Shown one piece after another: positions 55,183 to 63,373 of a stretch of DNA of 64,000 nucleotides. The stretch comes from Bacteroidota bacterium (GTDB taxonomy: Bacteria > Bacteroidota > Bacteroidia > AKYH767-A > OLB10): the NCBI GenBank assembly GCA_016714535.1, contig JADKDR010000016.1:1-64000 (forward strand), given 5' to 3'. The notes under the pieces are model-generated. The model saw nothing but the letters and a program-made list of their open reading frames with translations. It did not search any database and was not told where the DNA came from. Each line of letters begins with the position of its first letter. The first letter of the stretch is position 1. A program made the translations under genes and the position numbers.

Positions 55183-56512
55183 CTTTACAGGTGCCTGCCA
55201 AAATACTGATTTTAAAGGCAACCAAATTGACAGGCATTGGGCGGGGTTGAGGCTGGCATCTTCTATTTTTGGCCAGCAACATGATAAAGGAAATTTGTGG
55301 CATCTTACACATGTGTATCCTAAGTTTGGGGCTTGGCTGGATGGGGCGCCTGGCATATTTAATCTAATATTTACGCCAACAGGATTGCCTTATACTCCGA
55401 GTAATAATGGGGGTGTTGGTTTATTTGCTTGGTTTCAACCACCCAGCAATACACCATTTAGTTGTTCAACTTTTTACTGTGCATCTCCATTTCGTATTGG
55501 AAATGATAGCAACATTATTAATGAAGATGAATTGCGAGCAATACATGGAGATACGGTTGTTACCGAATTTAATCCACAAGTGAGTGATGATACTAAGAAA
55601 AGACTTTTTGAAAAATTACTTAGTAATCCTACTTTACAAAATGCAAATGGCGATGTAGCACAATACTTTTTAGATGCACAAAATAGTGACATAGGAACTG
55701 CAAACGCTGTAAAAAATAAAACAAGTGAAGTAGGTGAATTAATTTACAGCAATGAGATTTTAATTAATCCGCTTGCTAATGCACAAATTGCATTGTTGTT
55801 GCAGCTGAGAACAAATGATAGTATAATTAATTCTACAACTGATAGCTTACTTCAATTAATTTTGGTGGTGCAAAATAAGAATCTAAGTAAAGCCCTTGAC
55901 AGTTTAAAAACGCAAATTGAAACAATAATTATTGGGCAGCAAATTGTAGAAAACCAAAAGTATGATGAAGCAAAAATTTTAAATAATAATATGATGGCCC
56001 AAGAAATTTTCGACTACAATGCAAGTATGTTAAATGATATTTATTTATCTCACATTGCAAAAAACCATTTTCAATTAAGCACAACACAAATTATTGAAGT
56101 CGCGAGCATTGCAAACATGTGTCCACTAATTGGTGGCCCTGCAGTGTATTTGGCGCGCCCTATTGCAGAGTTGTATAATGAGAGTATTGTTTACAACGAC
56201 CAAGCGGTTTGCTTGAGCCAAGGTGTAAATATGAAATTAGCGAATAACAATAACACAGAAGCACAAAGCGAAAACAGCCAAGTTAAAGTATATCCAGTAC
56301 CAAGTAATGAAGTTGTAAATTTTGATTTTGGAAATATCCAATTTAGCATGCTCTTGATATTTGATAGTTTTGGTAAGCAAATACAAGAGATAAAATTAAA
56401 TGCAAAGCAGCAATACATTTTAAATACAAACTTGTATGCAAACGGAATATATCGTTATAAATTGATAAACGATAATGATGAATACTTGGGTAAAATTGTG
56501 ATTTTAAAATAA
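55058..56512 (+). CDS. B4: C-terminal part with sorting domain
   Basis: In the family frame from about 55143: ISCNHSDNTDVGFNFTGACQ, GNQIDRHWAGLRLASSIFGQ, then the helical block (KLLSNPTLQNANGDVAQYF), ASIANMCPLIGGPAVYLARP, and a sorting domain (VKVYPVPSNEVVNFDFGN ... ANGIYRYKLIND ... KIVILK). Residues before 55143 are not the real sequence. Reconstructed gene 51478-56512, about 1,678 codons. A4 follows after 54 bases. Confidence 0.78.
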   Translation: MKTALAALLIVTRCKATPTKATRVRPHKISCNHSDNTDVGFNFTGACQNTDFKGNQIDRHWAGLRLASSIFGQQHDKGNLWHLTHVYPKFGAWLDGAPGIFNLIFTPTGLPYTPSNNGGVGLFAWFQPPSNTPFSCSTFYCASPFRIGNDSNIINEDELRAIHGDTVVTEFNPQVSDDTKKRLFEKLLSNPTLQNANGDVAQYFLDAQNSDIGTANAVKNKTSEVGELIYSNEILINPLANAQIALLLQLRTNDSIINSTTDSLLQLILVVQNKNLSKALDSLKTQIETIIIGQQIVENQKYDEAKILNNNMMAQEIFDYNASMLNDIYLSHIAKNHFQLSTTQIIEVASIANMCPLIGGPAVYLARPIAELYNESIVYNDQAVCLSQGVNMKLANNNNTEAQSENSQVKVYPVPSNEVVNFDFGNIQFSMLLIFDSFGKQIQEIKLNAKQQYILNTNLYANGIYRYKLINDNDEYLGKIVILK

Positions 56513-56517
56513 ATATT

Positions 56518-56548
56518 AAAAAGGGAAACTGATAGCACAGTTTCCCTT
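56518..56548 (+). terminator. Hairpin between B4 and A4
   Basis: AAGGGAAACTG-ATAGCA-CAGTTTCCCTT, 11-bp arms, followed by T-rich TATATTTTTAT and, 19 bases on, the A4 start. Equivalent hairpins lie before A5 and A7. Confidence 0.75.
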
Positions 56549-56566
56549 ATATTTTTATATATAGCA

Positions 56567-58060
56567 ATGAAAAAAATTATTTTATTTTTATTTTTAAGTT
56601 TTTCTTCTTCAGCAATAGTGGCCCAAAAGTATTTGAATAATCTTACTTTTGATGGAAATCAATATTGGAATAATGATTCTAATTTTGTATTAACTGATTA
56701 TAAAACAGGCACACCTGTTTATCAATACATTGATTCATCAGATTTGCTAATGAGTCGCTTTGCAGCTTTTATAGCTGATAGTACAGGTCAATTAATTTTT
56801 TATACGAATGGGTGTAGTATTGGAAATAAAGATTTTGACATGATAACTGGAACTGACACTTTAGATTATACTAGCATTAGCATTAGTTGCCCTTATGGTC
56901 AACATGGAATAAATAGTGGCTTTTTCTTAAATTCATTATCAGATACAAATGAAATATTATTATTTCATAATGATTTTCAGGGCAATTATTCATTTTCAAA
57001 CTGGGTTTTTGGAACTAGTTACAATACTTGGTTTACCGTGTTAGATAAAACAATGAACAATGGATTGGGCGGTTTGGTGTCAAGAAACAATTTATTTTAC
57101 AATGCCGAAATATGCAGAGATGGCATACAAGCGGTTAAACATGCAAATGGCAGGGACTATTGGATAGTGCTTCAAGATTTTGATACAAGTAATTTCATTA
57201 CTTTTTTATATACTCCCATAGGCTTTTATGGGCCTTATTATCAAAATATGAATATTCCACTTTATCGCGGAGGCCAACCCAATGCATTATTCAATAGGCA
57301 AGGCACAAAATATGCTACAACTGCCTGGAATAATAATTTAATGTTATTTGATTTTGATAGATGTACTGGGCAGTTTTCTTACAACAATCAAGTTGATACA
57401 ACATGGCAATATTTGGGCTTTGCCTTTTGTTTTTCGGCTGGTGGCAACAAAATATATCGTATGGATAATAGCGACAAAATTTATCAATACGATACTGCCG
57501 ATGTTGACTTCAATATTTCGCGCGATACTGTTGCTATATACGATGGTTATTACGATATGGATTCCACGAAATTTGGTGGGATGTATTTAGCACAAGATGA
57601 TAAAATATACAATGGTTCTGTAAATGGTTATATACATGTGATAAATAAGCCTGACTTAAATGGTCTTTCTTGTAACATTGTTCAGCATGCGATAAAACTG
57701 CCACTGTATTTGACTAGCGCACCGAACTACATCAACTACGATTTAGGGCCGCTTGTGGGGAGTCCTTGTGATACGCTTTCTGTCCTCACCCCGGTCTCGC
57801 CTCAGGCGAGAGGCTTAATGCAATGCTTTCCAAACCCTGCCACAAATGAAGTAAACATAAAAATAAACAATGTGCCGCTTGGTAATTATACACTTAGTAT
57901 ATACTCACCGTTAGCGAATGAGGTAATGCACATAGAAGATAAAAACATTGCAAAAGATTTTACAAAAACATTACGTGTGCATGACCTTGCAAGTGGTTTT
58001 TATTTTGTAAAGTTGCAGGTGGAGGGGATGGTGTGGTATGGGAGGTTTGTGAGGGAGTAG
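56567..58060 (+). CDS. A4: A-family propeller-like T9SS protein (intact)
   Basis: The protein has 497 residues with signal peptide (IILFLFLSFSSSAIVAQ). Body blocks: YLNNLTFDGNQYWNNDSNFV, GLGGLVSRNN, EICRDGIQAVKHANGRDYWI, MLFDFDRCTGQFSY, GNKIYRMDNSDKIYQYDTAD, NYINYDLGPLVGSPCDTLSV. Then a hairpin insert (LTPVSPQARG) and the sorting domain (MQCFPNPATNEVNIKINN ... ASGFYFVKLQVEG). HANGRDYWI, DFDRC and GSPCDTL tie it to A1-A3. Predicted propeller-like and exported; function unknown. It is the only complete A gene without a frame or start defect. Confidence 0.88.
   Translation: MKKIILFLFLSFSSSAIVAQKYLNNLTFDGNQYWNNDSNFVLTDYKTGTPVYQYIDSSDLLMSRFAAFIADSTGQLIFYTNGCSIGNKDFDMITGTDTLDYTSISISCPYGQHGINSGFFLNSLSDTNEILLFHNDFQGNYSFSNWVFGTSYNTWFTVLDKTMNNGLGGLVSRNNLFYNAEICRDGIQAVKHANGRDYWIVLQDFDTSNFITFLYTPIGFYGPYYQNMNIPLYRGGQPNALFNRQGTKYATTAWNNNLMLFDFDRCTGQFSYNNQVDTTWQYLGFAFCFSAGGNKIYRMDNSDKIYQYDTADVDFNISRDTVAIYDGYYDMDSTKFGGMYLAQDDKIYNGSVNGYIHVINKPDLNGLSCNIVQHAIKLPLYLTSAPNYINYDLGPLVGSPCDTLSVLTPVSPQARGLMQCFPNPATNEVNIKINNVPLGNYTLSIYSPLANEVMHIEDKNIAKDFTKTLRVHDLASGFYFVKLQVEGMVWYGRFVRE
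57785..57818. repeat. Hairpin insert in A4 linker (TCTCGCC-TCA-GGCGAGA type)
   Basis: CTCACCCCGG, then TCTCGCCTCAGGCGAGAGGC, TTA. It is read in frame as LTPVSPQARGL at the site occupied by other hairpins in A1-A3, A5 and A6. Confidence 0.85.
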
Positions 58061-58088
58061 CCCCTAAATCCCCCGCTGGGGGACTTGA
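58061..58088. repeat. Outer hairpin beside DUF559 element 1
   Basis: CCCCTAAATCCCCCGCTGGG, GGACTTGA: a CCCCC-GCT-GGGGG hairpin directly after the A4 stop codon and adjoining the element's left inverted repeat. It matches the single hairpin in A3 (24337) except for the loop. Confidence 0.8.
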
Positions 58089-58626
58089 ACACCCCCAACC
58101 CCCGCTGGGGGCTTACCAAAGCTCGGATGGCATATTGTGTGTTTATCTTATTTAGTTGCAAAAAAAATGTTATCTCATGGATAAATTGAATTTTGAAAGT
58201 TTGTATAAAGGCGCAAAGCCAATTCAATTTGAATTTGCACAACAGATGCGCAAAGAGCCTACACAGGCAGAATCAATTTTATGGACATATTTATCCGGCA
58301 AGCAAATGCAAGGTTTGAAATTTAGAAGGCAACATCCATTAGACAATTTTATTTTAGATTTTTATTGTCATGAAATAAAATTGAGTATCGAATTGGATGG
58401 GAAAATACATCAGAATGAAATGCAAGCAACTTATGATAAAGAACGAACCAAGTGCTTACAAGATAAGGGCATTAACGAACTCCGATTTAAAAATGAAACA
58501 ATCATTAATCGAATTACTGATGCACTCAATGAAATTGAAAAAACAATAAGACAAATAAAACGAAAGCAATATGATACCAAAAATCCAGCATAGCAAAGAC
58601 AAGCCCCCAGCGGGGGTTGGGGGTGT
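58089..58626. mobile_element. DUF559 element 1, bounded by perfect 26-bp inverted repeats
   Basis: 58089-58114 is the exact reverse complement of 58601-58626. Each arm starts ACACCCCCAACC and carries an internal CCCCC-GCT-GGGGG hairpin. The only gene inside is the DUF559 endonuclease. No target-site duplication is evident. The right arm is read in frame by the B5 fragment (KPPAGVGGV). Confidence 0.75.
58177..58593 (+). CDS. DUF559 (Vsr-like PD-(D/E)XK) endonuclease
   Basis: ATG 58177 gives 138 residues. DUF559 pattern: FEFAQQMRKEPTQAESILW, LKFRRQHPLDNFILDFYC (Asp of the nuclease core), IKLSIELDGKIHQ (Glu and Asp), YDKERTKCLQDKGINELRF. These residues build a very-short-patch-repair-like nuclease fold. 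No methylase or other restriction gene is nearby. It sits inside a 26-bp inverted-repeat element, so I infer it is cargo, or possibly the mobilising enzyme, of that element. Confidence 0.88.
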   Translation: MDKLNFESLYKGAKPIQFEFAQQMRKEPTQAESILWTYLSGKQMQGLKFRRQHPLDNFILDFYCHEIKLSIELDGKIHQNEMQATYDKERTKCLQDKGINELRFKNETIINRITDALNEIEKTIRQIKRKQYDTKNPA

Positions 58627-59026
58627 ATTGGCCACGCAATGCCCCCTGATAGGTGGCTCAGCTGTGTATTTGGCAAGACCAATTGTTGAGTTGTTTGATG
58701 ACAATATCATGTACAACGATGAGGCAGTTTGCATAAGTCAAGGGGTAATTATGAAAGTGAAAAATCAAGCAAAAGTTGAAAATGTAGTTACAACTGTGAA
58801 AGTTTATCCTAACCCTGCAAAAGATGAAATCAATTTTGACTTTGGGAACGGCACATATTTCAAACTAATTATTTATGATAGTTTTGATAAAGAAATACGT
58901 TTGGAATTAATGCAAAGCAAAATTGAATACAAATTATCAACCACAGATATTGCAAATGGCATTTATCGTTATAAGTTAATTGGTGTGCCACATGAAATAT
59001 CCGGAAAAATTGTAATATTAAAGTAA
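58571..59026 (+). CDS. B5: C-terminal fragment of a B-family protein
   Basis: The first ~25 residues are translated from the element's end and right inverted repeat (KDKPPAGVGGVLAT). Family sequence then begins abruptly at QCPLIGGSAVYLARPIVELF, matching B4 at MCPLIGGPAVYLARPIAELY, and ends in a sorting domain (VKVYPNPAKDEINFDFGN ... ANGIYRYKLIGV ... KIVILK). Propeller, SprB and helix regions are absent and there is no signal peptide, so it is a remnant or donor segment, not an exportable protein. Confidence 0.7.
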   Translation: MIPKIQHSKDKPPAGVGGVLATQCPLIGGSAVYLARPIVELFDDNIMYNDEAVCISQGVIMKVKNQAKVENVVTTVKVYPNPAKDEINFDFGNGTYFKLIIYDSFDKEIRLELMQSKIEYKLSTTDIANGIYRYKLIGVPHEISGKIVILK

Positions 59027-59034
59027 ATAAAAAT

Positions 59035-59062
59035 AAAGAGAAGTTGTTAAGGCAACTTCTCT
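59035..59062 (+). terminator. Hairpin between B5 and A5
   Basis: AGAGAAGTTG-TTAAGG-CAACTTCTCT, 10-bp arms, then an AT-rich run, 20 bases before the A5 ATG. Confidence 0.65.
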
Positions 59063-59081
59063 ATTTATATTCGACCATACA

Positions 59082-60574
59082 ATGAAAAATTATTTTATTT
59101 TATTGATATTTTTTGTAGTCATGCTTGTTTTTCGCAGAAGTATTTAAATAATTTAGCAATCCACGGGTATGCATATTGGGGAAACGACTCCAATTTTGTG
59201 CTTATTGATTATAAAACTGGTACTCCTATTAATCAATATGTGGATTCTTCCGACTTGCTGATGGGAACAGTTTCGGCTCTTATTGCAGATAGCTTAGGTG
59301 AATTAATTTTCTATACAAACGGCTTTAGAATTGGCAACAAAAATTTTGAAATGATACCCGGTACCGATACTTTAGATTATACAAGTATAACCAACAACTG
59401 GCCGTATGGTCAGCCACTTTTAAACGGTGCTTTTTTCTTGCCATCATTGTCAAATCCAAATGAAATTTTATTGTTTCATAAAGATTGGCAAGTTAACTCT
59501 TTTTTAAATTGGCTTATTTTTACGAGTTATAATGCATGGTACACTGTGCTTGATAAAACCATGAATAATGGTTTGGGTGGTTTGGTATCGCGCAATAATA
59601 TTTTATATAATAACGAAATGTGCAGAGATGGAATTCAAGCTGTAAAACATGCCAATGGTAGAGATTATTGGATTGTGCTACAAGATTATGATACAAGCAC
59701 GTTTATTACTTTTTTATATACACCAACAGGTATTTATGGACCTTACTGTCAAAATATGAATATACCTCTCTATAGAGCAGGACAAGCATCTGCAATTTTT
59801 AATAGAGAGGGCAATAAGTATTTAACTATGTCATGGAATTATAACCTAATGCTATTTGATTTTGACCGATGTACTGGTCAATTTACATATACAAATAGAG
59901 TTGATACTTCATTCATGTTTCTTGGTTTCGCCTTTTGCTTTTCGGCAAAAGGCAACAAAATATATCGAATGGATAACAGCGATAAAATTTACCAATACGA
60001 TACAGCCGATGTTGACTTTAATATTTCGCGCGATACGGTTGCCATTTACGATGGTTATTTTGATGGCGACTCTACTAAATTTGGTACTATGTACTTGGCG
60101 GCAGATGATAAAATTTATATTAGCTCCGTTGAAGGTTATATACATGCGATTAACAAACCCGATATGACAGGAACTGCATGTAACGTGACACAACATAGCT
60201 TTAAACATCCTGTACCAATGGGAAAAGCCTTCCCCAACTACATCAACTACGATTTAGGGCCTTTGGTGGGGAGCCCGTGTGATACTTTATCTGTCCTCAC
60301 CAATACCCCCAACCCCCTACAAGGGGGCTTAATGCAATGCTTTCCAAACCCGGCAACAAATGAAGTAAACATAAAAATAAACAATGTGCCGCTTGGTAAT
60401 TATGTGCTTAGTATATACACACCGTTAGCCAATGAGGTAATGCACATAGAAGATAAAAACATTGCAAAAGATTTTACAAAAACATTACATGTGCAGAACC
60501 TTGCAGGTGGTATTTATTTTGTAAAGTTGCAGGTGGAGGGAACGGAGTGGTATGGGAGGTTTGTGAGGGAGTAG
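59082..60574 (+). CDS. A5: A-family T9SS protein (signal peptide frameshifted)
   Basis: From ATG 59082 the frame reads MKNYFILLIF then stops after 22 codons. A seven-T run instead of the six T at 59109-59114 would give FFCSHACFSQ and run into YLNNLAIHGYAYWGNDSNFV. The open downstream part (59198 on) has all A4 blocks (CRDGIQAVKHANGRDYWIV, LMLFDFDRCTGQFTYTN, GSPCDTLSV), a hairpin insert (TPNPLQGGL) and the same sorting domain (MQCFPNPATNEVNIKINN). Confidence 0.78.
60304..60331. repeat. Hairpin insert in A5 linker (CCCCC-TACAA-GGGGG type)
   Basis: ACCCCCAACCCCCTACAAGG, GGGCTTA. It replaces the A4 hairpin between nearly identical flanks (GTGATAC...TCTGTCCTCACC and AATGCAATGCTTTCC). Confidence 0.88.
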
Positions 60575-60582
60575 TTCAAAGG

Positions 60583-60623
60583 TCACGACACCACGGTCGT
60601 GATGCCGACCAAAGTGTCGGCAT
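60583..60623. repeat. Two adjoining perfect hairpins downstream of A5
   Basis: TCACGAC-ACCACG-GTCGTGA (60583-60602) is followed directly by ATGCCGAC-CAAAGT-GTCGGCAT (60602-60623). Either may terminate A5; no long T tract follows. Confidence 0.75.
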
Positions 60624-60703
60624 TTTAAATGTTCAAGGTTGTGAGGTTTTGCAAGTTGAGCATTGGGAATGGTTAACAAATTTAGCATCCATTCGGCAAA
60701 GCG

Positions 60704-60841
60704 CACCCGTGGCCCTAAAGGGCGCAGCCGCAATAAATGCAATTTGCCAGCCGCACACCCGTGGCCCTAAAGGGCGCAGCCGCAATAAATGCAATGGAGC
60801 AACCGCACACCCGTGGCCCTAAAGGGCGCCACCGCACTGGT
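60704..60841. repeat. Three 52-bp direct repeats with central palindrome
   Basis: CACCCGTGGCCCTAAAGGGC starts at 60704, 60756 and 60808. Units 1 and 2 are identical for 40 bases (through CAGCCGCAATAAATGCAAT). Each has the palindrome GCCCTAAAGGGC. They lie upstream of the DUF559 gene at 60855. Confidence 0.9.
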
Positions 60842-60854
60842 TAACAACTGAATT

Positions 60855-61334
60855 ATGGAAAGAAAAATGTTTTATAATGCATCACCGGATTTGTTTATCA
60901 AAGCGCAAATGCTTCGTAACAGTATGACCGTGAGTGAAAAAACATTGTGGGAAAATCTTAAAGAAAATAAACTTGGTGTAAGATTCAAACCTCAGCATCC
61001 TATTGATATTTTTATTGCCGATTTCTATTGTCATGCTTTGAAACTTGTTATTGAAATTGATGGGGATTATCATCAATTTCAAATTGAGAAAGATAAAGCA
61101 AGAACAGAGGAATTACAAAATATAGGCATAGAAGTAATTCGTTTTACAAATGAAGATGTTGAAAATAATATTGAAATTGTTTTGCAAACAATAGTAGAGA
61201 AGATAAAACTAAAGCAAGAAAAAATGCAAACAAATAAAAATCTTCTAAAGAATGATAATGAGCGCTGGCACCCTTTAGGGGCAGGGGTGCGCGAGGGCAA
61301 AACGGATTTACTATTAAAAATTTTATTTTTATAA
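60855..61334 (+). CDS. DUF559 endonuclease, second type, reaching into A6
   Basis: The protein has 159 residues: LRNSMTVSEKTLWENLKENK, VRFKPQHPIDIFIADFYCHA, LKLVIEIDGDYHQFQIEKDK and ELQNIGIEVIRFTNEDVENN carry the conserved Asp/Glu/Asp residues. Its sequence differs clearly from the copy at 58177. The last ~25 residues are translated from a CCCTTTAGGGG hairpin (HPLGAGVREG) and then from A6's own signal-peptide DNA in another frame (KTDLLLKILFL), showing it inserted at the A6 start. Confidence 0.85.
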   Translation: MERKMFYNASPDLFIKAQMLRNSMTVSEKTLWENLKENKLGVRFKPQHPIDIFIADFYCHALKLVIEIDGDYHQFQIEKDKARTEELQNIGIEVIRFTNEDVENNIEIVLQTIVEKIKLKQEKMQTNKNLLKNDNERWHPLGAGVREGKTDLLLKILFL

Positions 61335-61342
61335 TTGTTTTA

Positions 61343-62806
61343 GTGTATAGCCAATTGTGTTTTTCGCAAAAATATATGAATAATCTTGCTTTTAACGGTA
61401 ATTACTTCTTATATAATGATACCTTTAATTTTGTACTGAGTGATTATCAAACCAGCACTCCTATTCATCAATATATCGATTCTTCTGATTTGCAAATGGG
61501 AACCGTTTCTGCCTTAATTGCTGATAGTGCAGGCGAATTAATTTTTTATTCAAATGGCTTTAGAATTGGAAACAAAAATTTTAAAATGATACCCGGCACT
61601 GATACATTAGATTACACTAGCATAACAAATAATTGGCCTTCTGGCCAACCAACCTTAAATGGTGCCTTCTTTCTACCTTCTTTGTCGAATCCAAATGAAA
61701 TTTTGCTTTTTCATAAAGACTGGCAATTCATATCTTTTTTAAATTGCCTTATTTTTACAAGCTATAATGCATGGTTTACTATACTTGATAAAACTGCAAA
61801 TAATGGATTGGGTGGGCTGGTATCGCGAAACAATGTATTGTACAATACCGAAATGTGCAGAGATGGCATACAAGCCGTAAAACATGCCAATGGCAGGGAC
61901 TATTGGATAGTGCTACAAGACTTTGATACAAGCACTTTCATTACATTTTTATATACTCCTTCTGGTTTTTATGGGCCGTATTTTCAAAGTATGAATATAC
62001 CATTATATAGATGTGGGTCGCATAATTCTATATTCAATTATCAAGGTGCAAAATATGCAACTTGTTCGTGGAACAATAATTTGATGTTATTTGATTTTGA
62101 CAGATGTAGTGGGCAATTTACTTTTACTAACCAAGTGGATACAGGCATTTCTTACGGTGGCTTCTTTTTCTGTTTTTCTGCAAAAGGGAATAAAATTTAC
62201 CGAGGCAATTACACAGAAATTTATCAATACGATACAGCCGATGTAGATTTCAATATTTCGCGCGATACGGTTGCTATATACGATGGATATTATGATGGGG
62301 ACTCAACAAAATTTACTGGTATGTATTTGGCAGCCGATGATAAAATTTATATCAATGCCTCTGGAACAAAATATCAGCATGTCATAAATAATCCGGATGC
62401 TGCCGGAACAGCATGCAATGTTGTTCAACATGTAATAAATCACAATCTGATTTTAGATTTAGCCTTCCCCAACTACATCAACTACGACTTAGGGCCGCTT
62501 GTGGGGAGTCCTTGTGATACACTTTCGTTCCTCACCCCAACCCTCTCCAAAGGAGAGGGAGTAATGCAATGCTTTCCAAACCCGGCAACAAATGAAGTAA
62601 ACATAAAAATAAACAATGTGCCGCTTGGTAATTATGTACTTAGTATATACTCACCGTTAGCCAATGAGGTAATGCACATAGAAAGCAAAAACACTGCAAA
62701 AGATTTTACAAAAACATTACGTGTTCAGAGCCTTGCAGGTGGTTTTTATTTTGTAAAGTTGCAGGTGGAGGGGATGGAGTGGTATGGGAGGTTTGTGAGG
62801 GAGTAG
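61343..62806 (+). CDS. A6: A-family T9SS protein with displaced start
   Basis: The frame is open upstream to 61313, where ATT-AAA-AAT-TTT stands in place of the ATG-AAA-AAT seen in its paralogs and would give a full signal peptide (KNFIFIIVLVYSQLCFSQ). The first standard start is GTG 61343, which cuts the signal peptide short. The body matches A4/A5 (EMCRDGIQAVKHANGRDYWI, LMLFDFDRCSGQFTFTN, GSPCDTLSF), with hairpin insert LTPTLSKGEG and sorting domain. It probably lost start and promoter to the DUF559 insertion, so export is doubtful. Confidence 0.78.
   Translation: MYSQLCFSQKYMNNLAFNGNYFLYNDTFNFVLSDYQTSTPIHQYIDSSDLQMGTVSALIADSAGELIFYSNGFRIGNKNFKMIPGTDTLDYTSITNNWPSGQPTLNGAFFLPSLSNPNEILLFHKDWQFISFLNCLIFTSYNAWFTILDKTANNGLGGLVSRNNVLYNTEMCRDGIQAVKHANGRDYWIVLQDFDTSTFITFLYTPSGFYGPYFQSMNIPLYRCGSHNSIFNYQGAKYATCSWNNNLMLFDFDRCSGQFTFTNQVDTGISYGGFFFCFSAKGNKIYRGNYTEIYQYDTADVDFNISRDTVAIYDGYYDGDSTKFTGMYLAADDKIYINASGTKYQHVINNPDAAGTACNVVQHVINHNLILDLAFPNYINYDLGPLVGSPCDTLSFLTPTLSKGEGVMQCFPNPATNEVNIKINNVPLGNYVLSIYSPLANEVMHIESKNTAKDFTKTLRVQSLAGGFYFVKLQVEGMEWYGRFVRE
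62531..62562. repeat. Hairpin insert in A6 linker (CTCTCC-AAA-GGAGAG type)
   Basis: CTCACCCCAACC, then CTCTCCAAAGGAGAGGGAGT. Same class as the A1 insert on the other strand 44 kb away. Confidence 0.88.
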
Positions 62807-62834
62807 CCCCTAAATCCCCCGCTGGGGGACTTGA

Positions 62835-63373
62835 ACACCCCCAACCCCCGCTGGGGGCTTACCAAAGCTCGGATGGCATATTGTGTGTTTATCTTATTTA
62901 GTTGCAAAAAAAATGGTATCTCATGGATAAATTGAATTTTGAAAGTTTGTATAAAGGCGCAAAGCCAATTCAATTTGAATTTGCACAACAGATGCGCAAA
63001 GAGCCTACACAGGCAGAATCAATTTTATGGACATATTTATCCGGCAAGCAAATGCAAGGTTTGAAATTTAGAAGGCAACATCCATTAGACAATTTTTATT
63101 TTAGATTTTTATTGTCATGAAATAAAATTGAGTATCGAATTGGATGGGAAAATACATCAGAATGAAATGCAAGCAACTTATGATAAAGAACGAACCAAGT
63201 GCTTACAAGATAAGGGCATTAACGAACTCCGATTTAAAAATGAAACAATCATTAATCGAATTACTGATGCACTCAATGAAATTGAAAAAACAATAAGACA
63301 AATAAAACGAAAGCAATATGATACCAAAAATCCAGCATAGCAAAGACAAGCCCCCAGCGGGGGTTGGGGGTGT
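62835..63373. mobile_element. DUF559 element 2, near-identical copy of element 1
   Basis: The arms 62835-62860 and 63348-63373 are the same 26-bp inverted repeats as in element 1. With flanks, about 670 bases (62755-63430) match 58010-58690 except for a handful of bases. The element is one base longer because of a T5 versus T4 run. Confidence 0.75.
62923..63340 (+). pseudogene. Frameshifted DUF559 endonuclease copy
   Basis: Identical in sequence to the gene at 58177 except for one extra T at 63093-63097 (T5 for T4), which turns DNFILDFYC into DNFYFRFLLS and a stop. The second half (63128-63340) remains open in the other frame. It is inactive unless the extra T is a read error. Confidence 0.8.

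Noticed and set aside
60704..60841. Possible CRISPR array (three repeats at regular spacing)
   Set aside because: The repeated part is about 40 bases with only about 12 variable bases between copies, no cas genes are present, and the between-copy sequence is partly conserved. It is a hairpin/direct-repeat cluster.
58177..63340. DUF559 genes as part of a restriction-modification or Vsr repair system
   Set aside because: No methyltransferase, specificity subunit or mismatch-repair partner lies nearby, and flanking inverted repeats fit a mobile element better.
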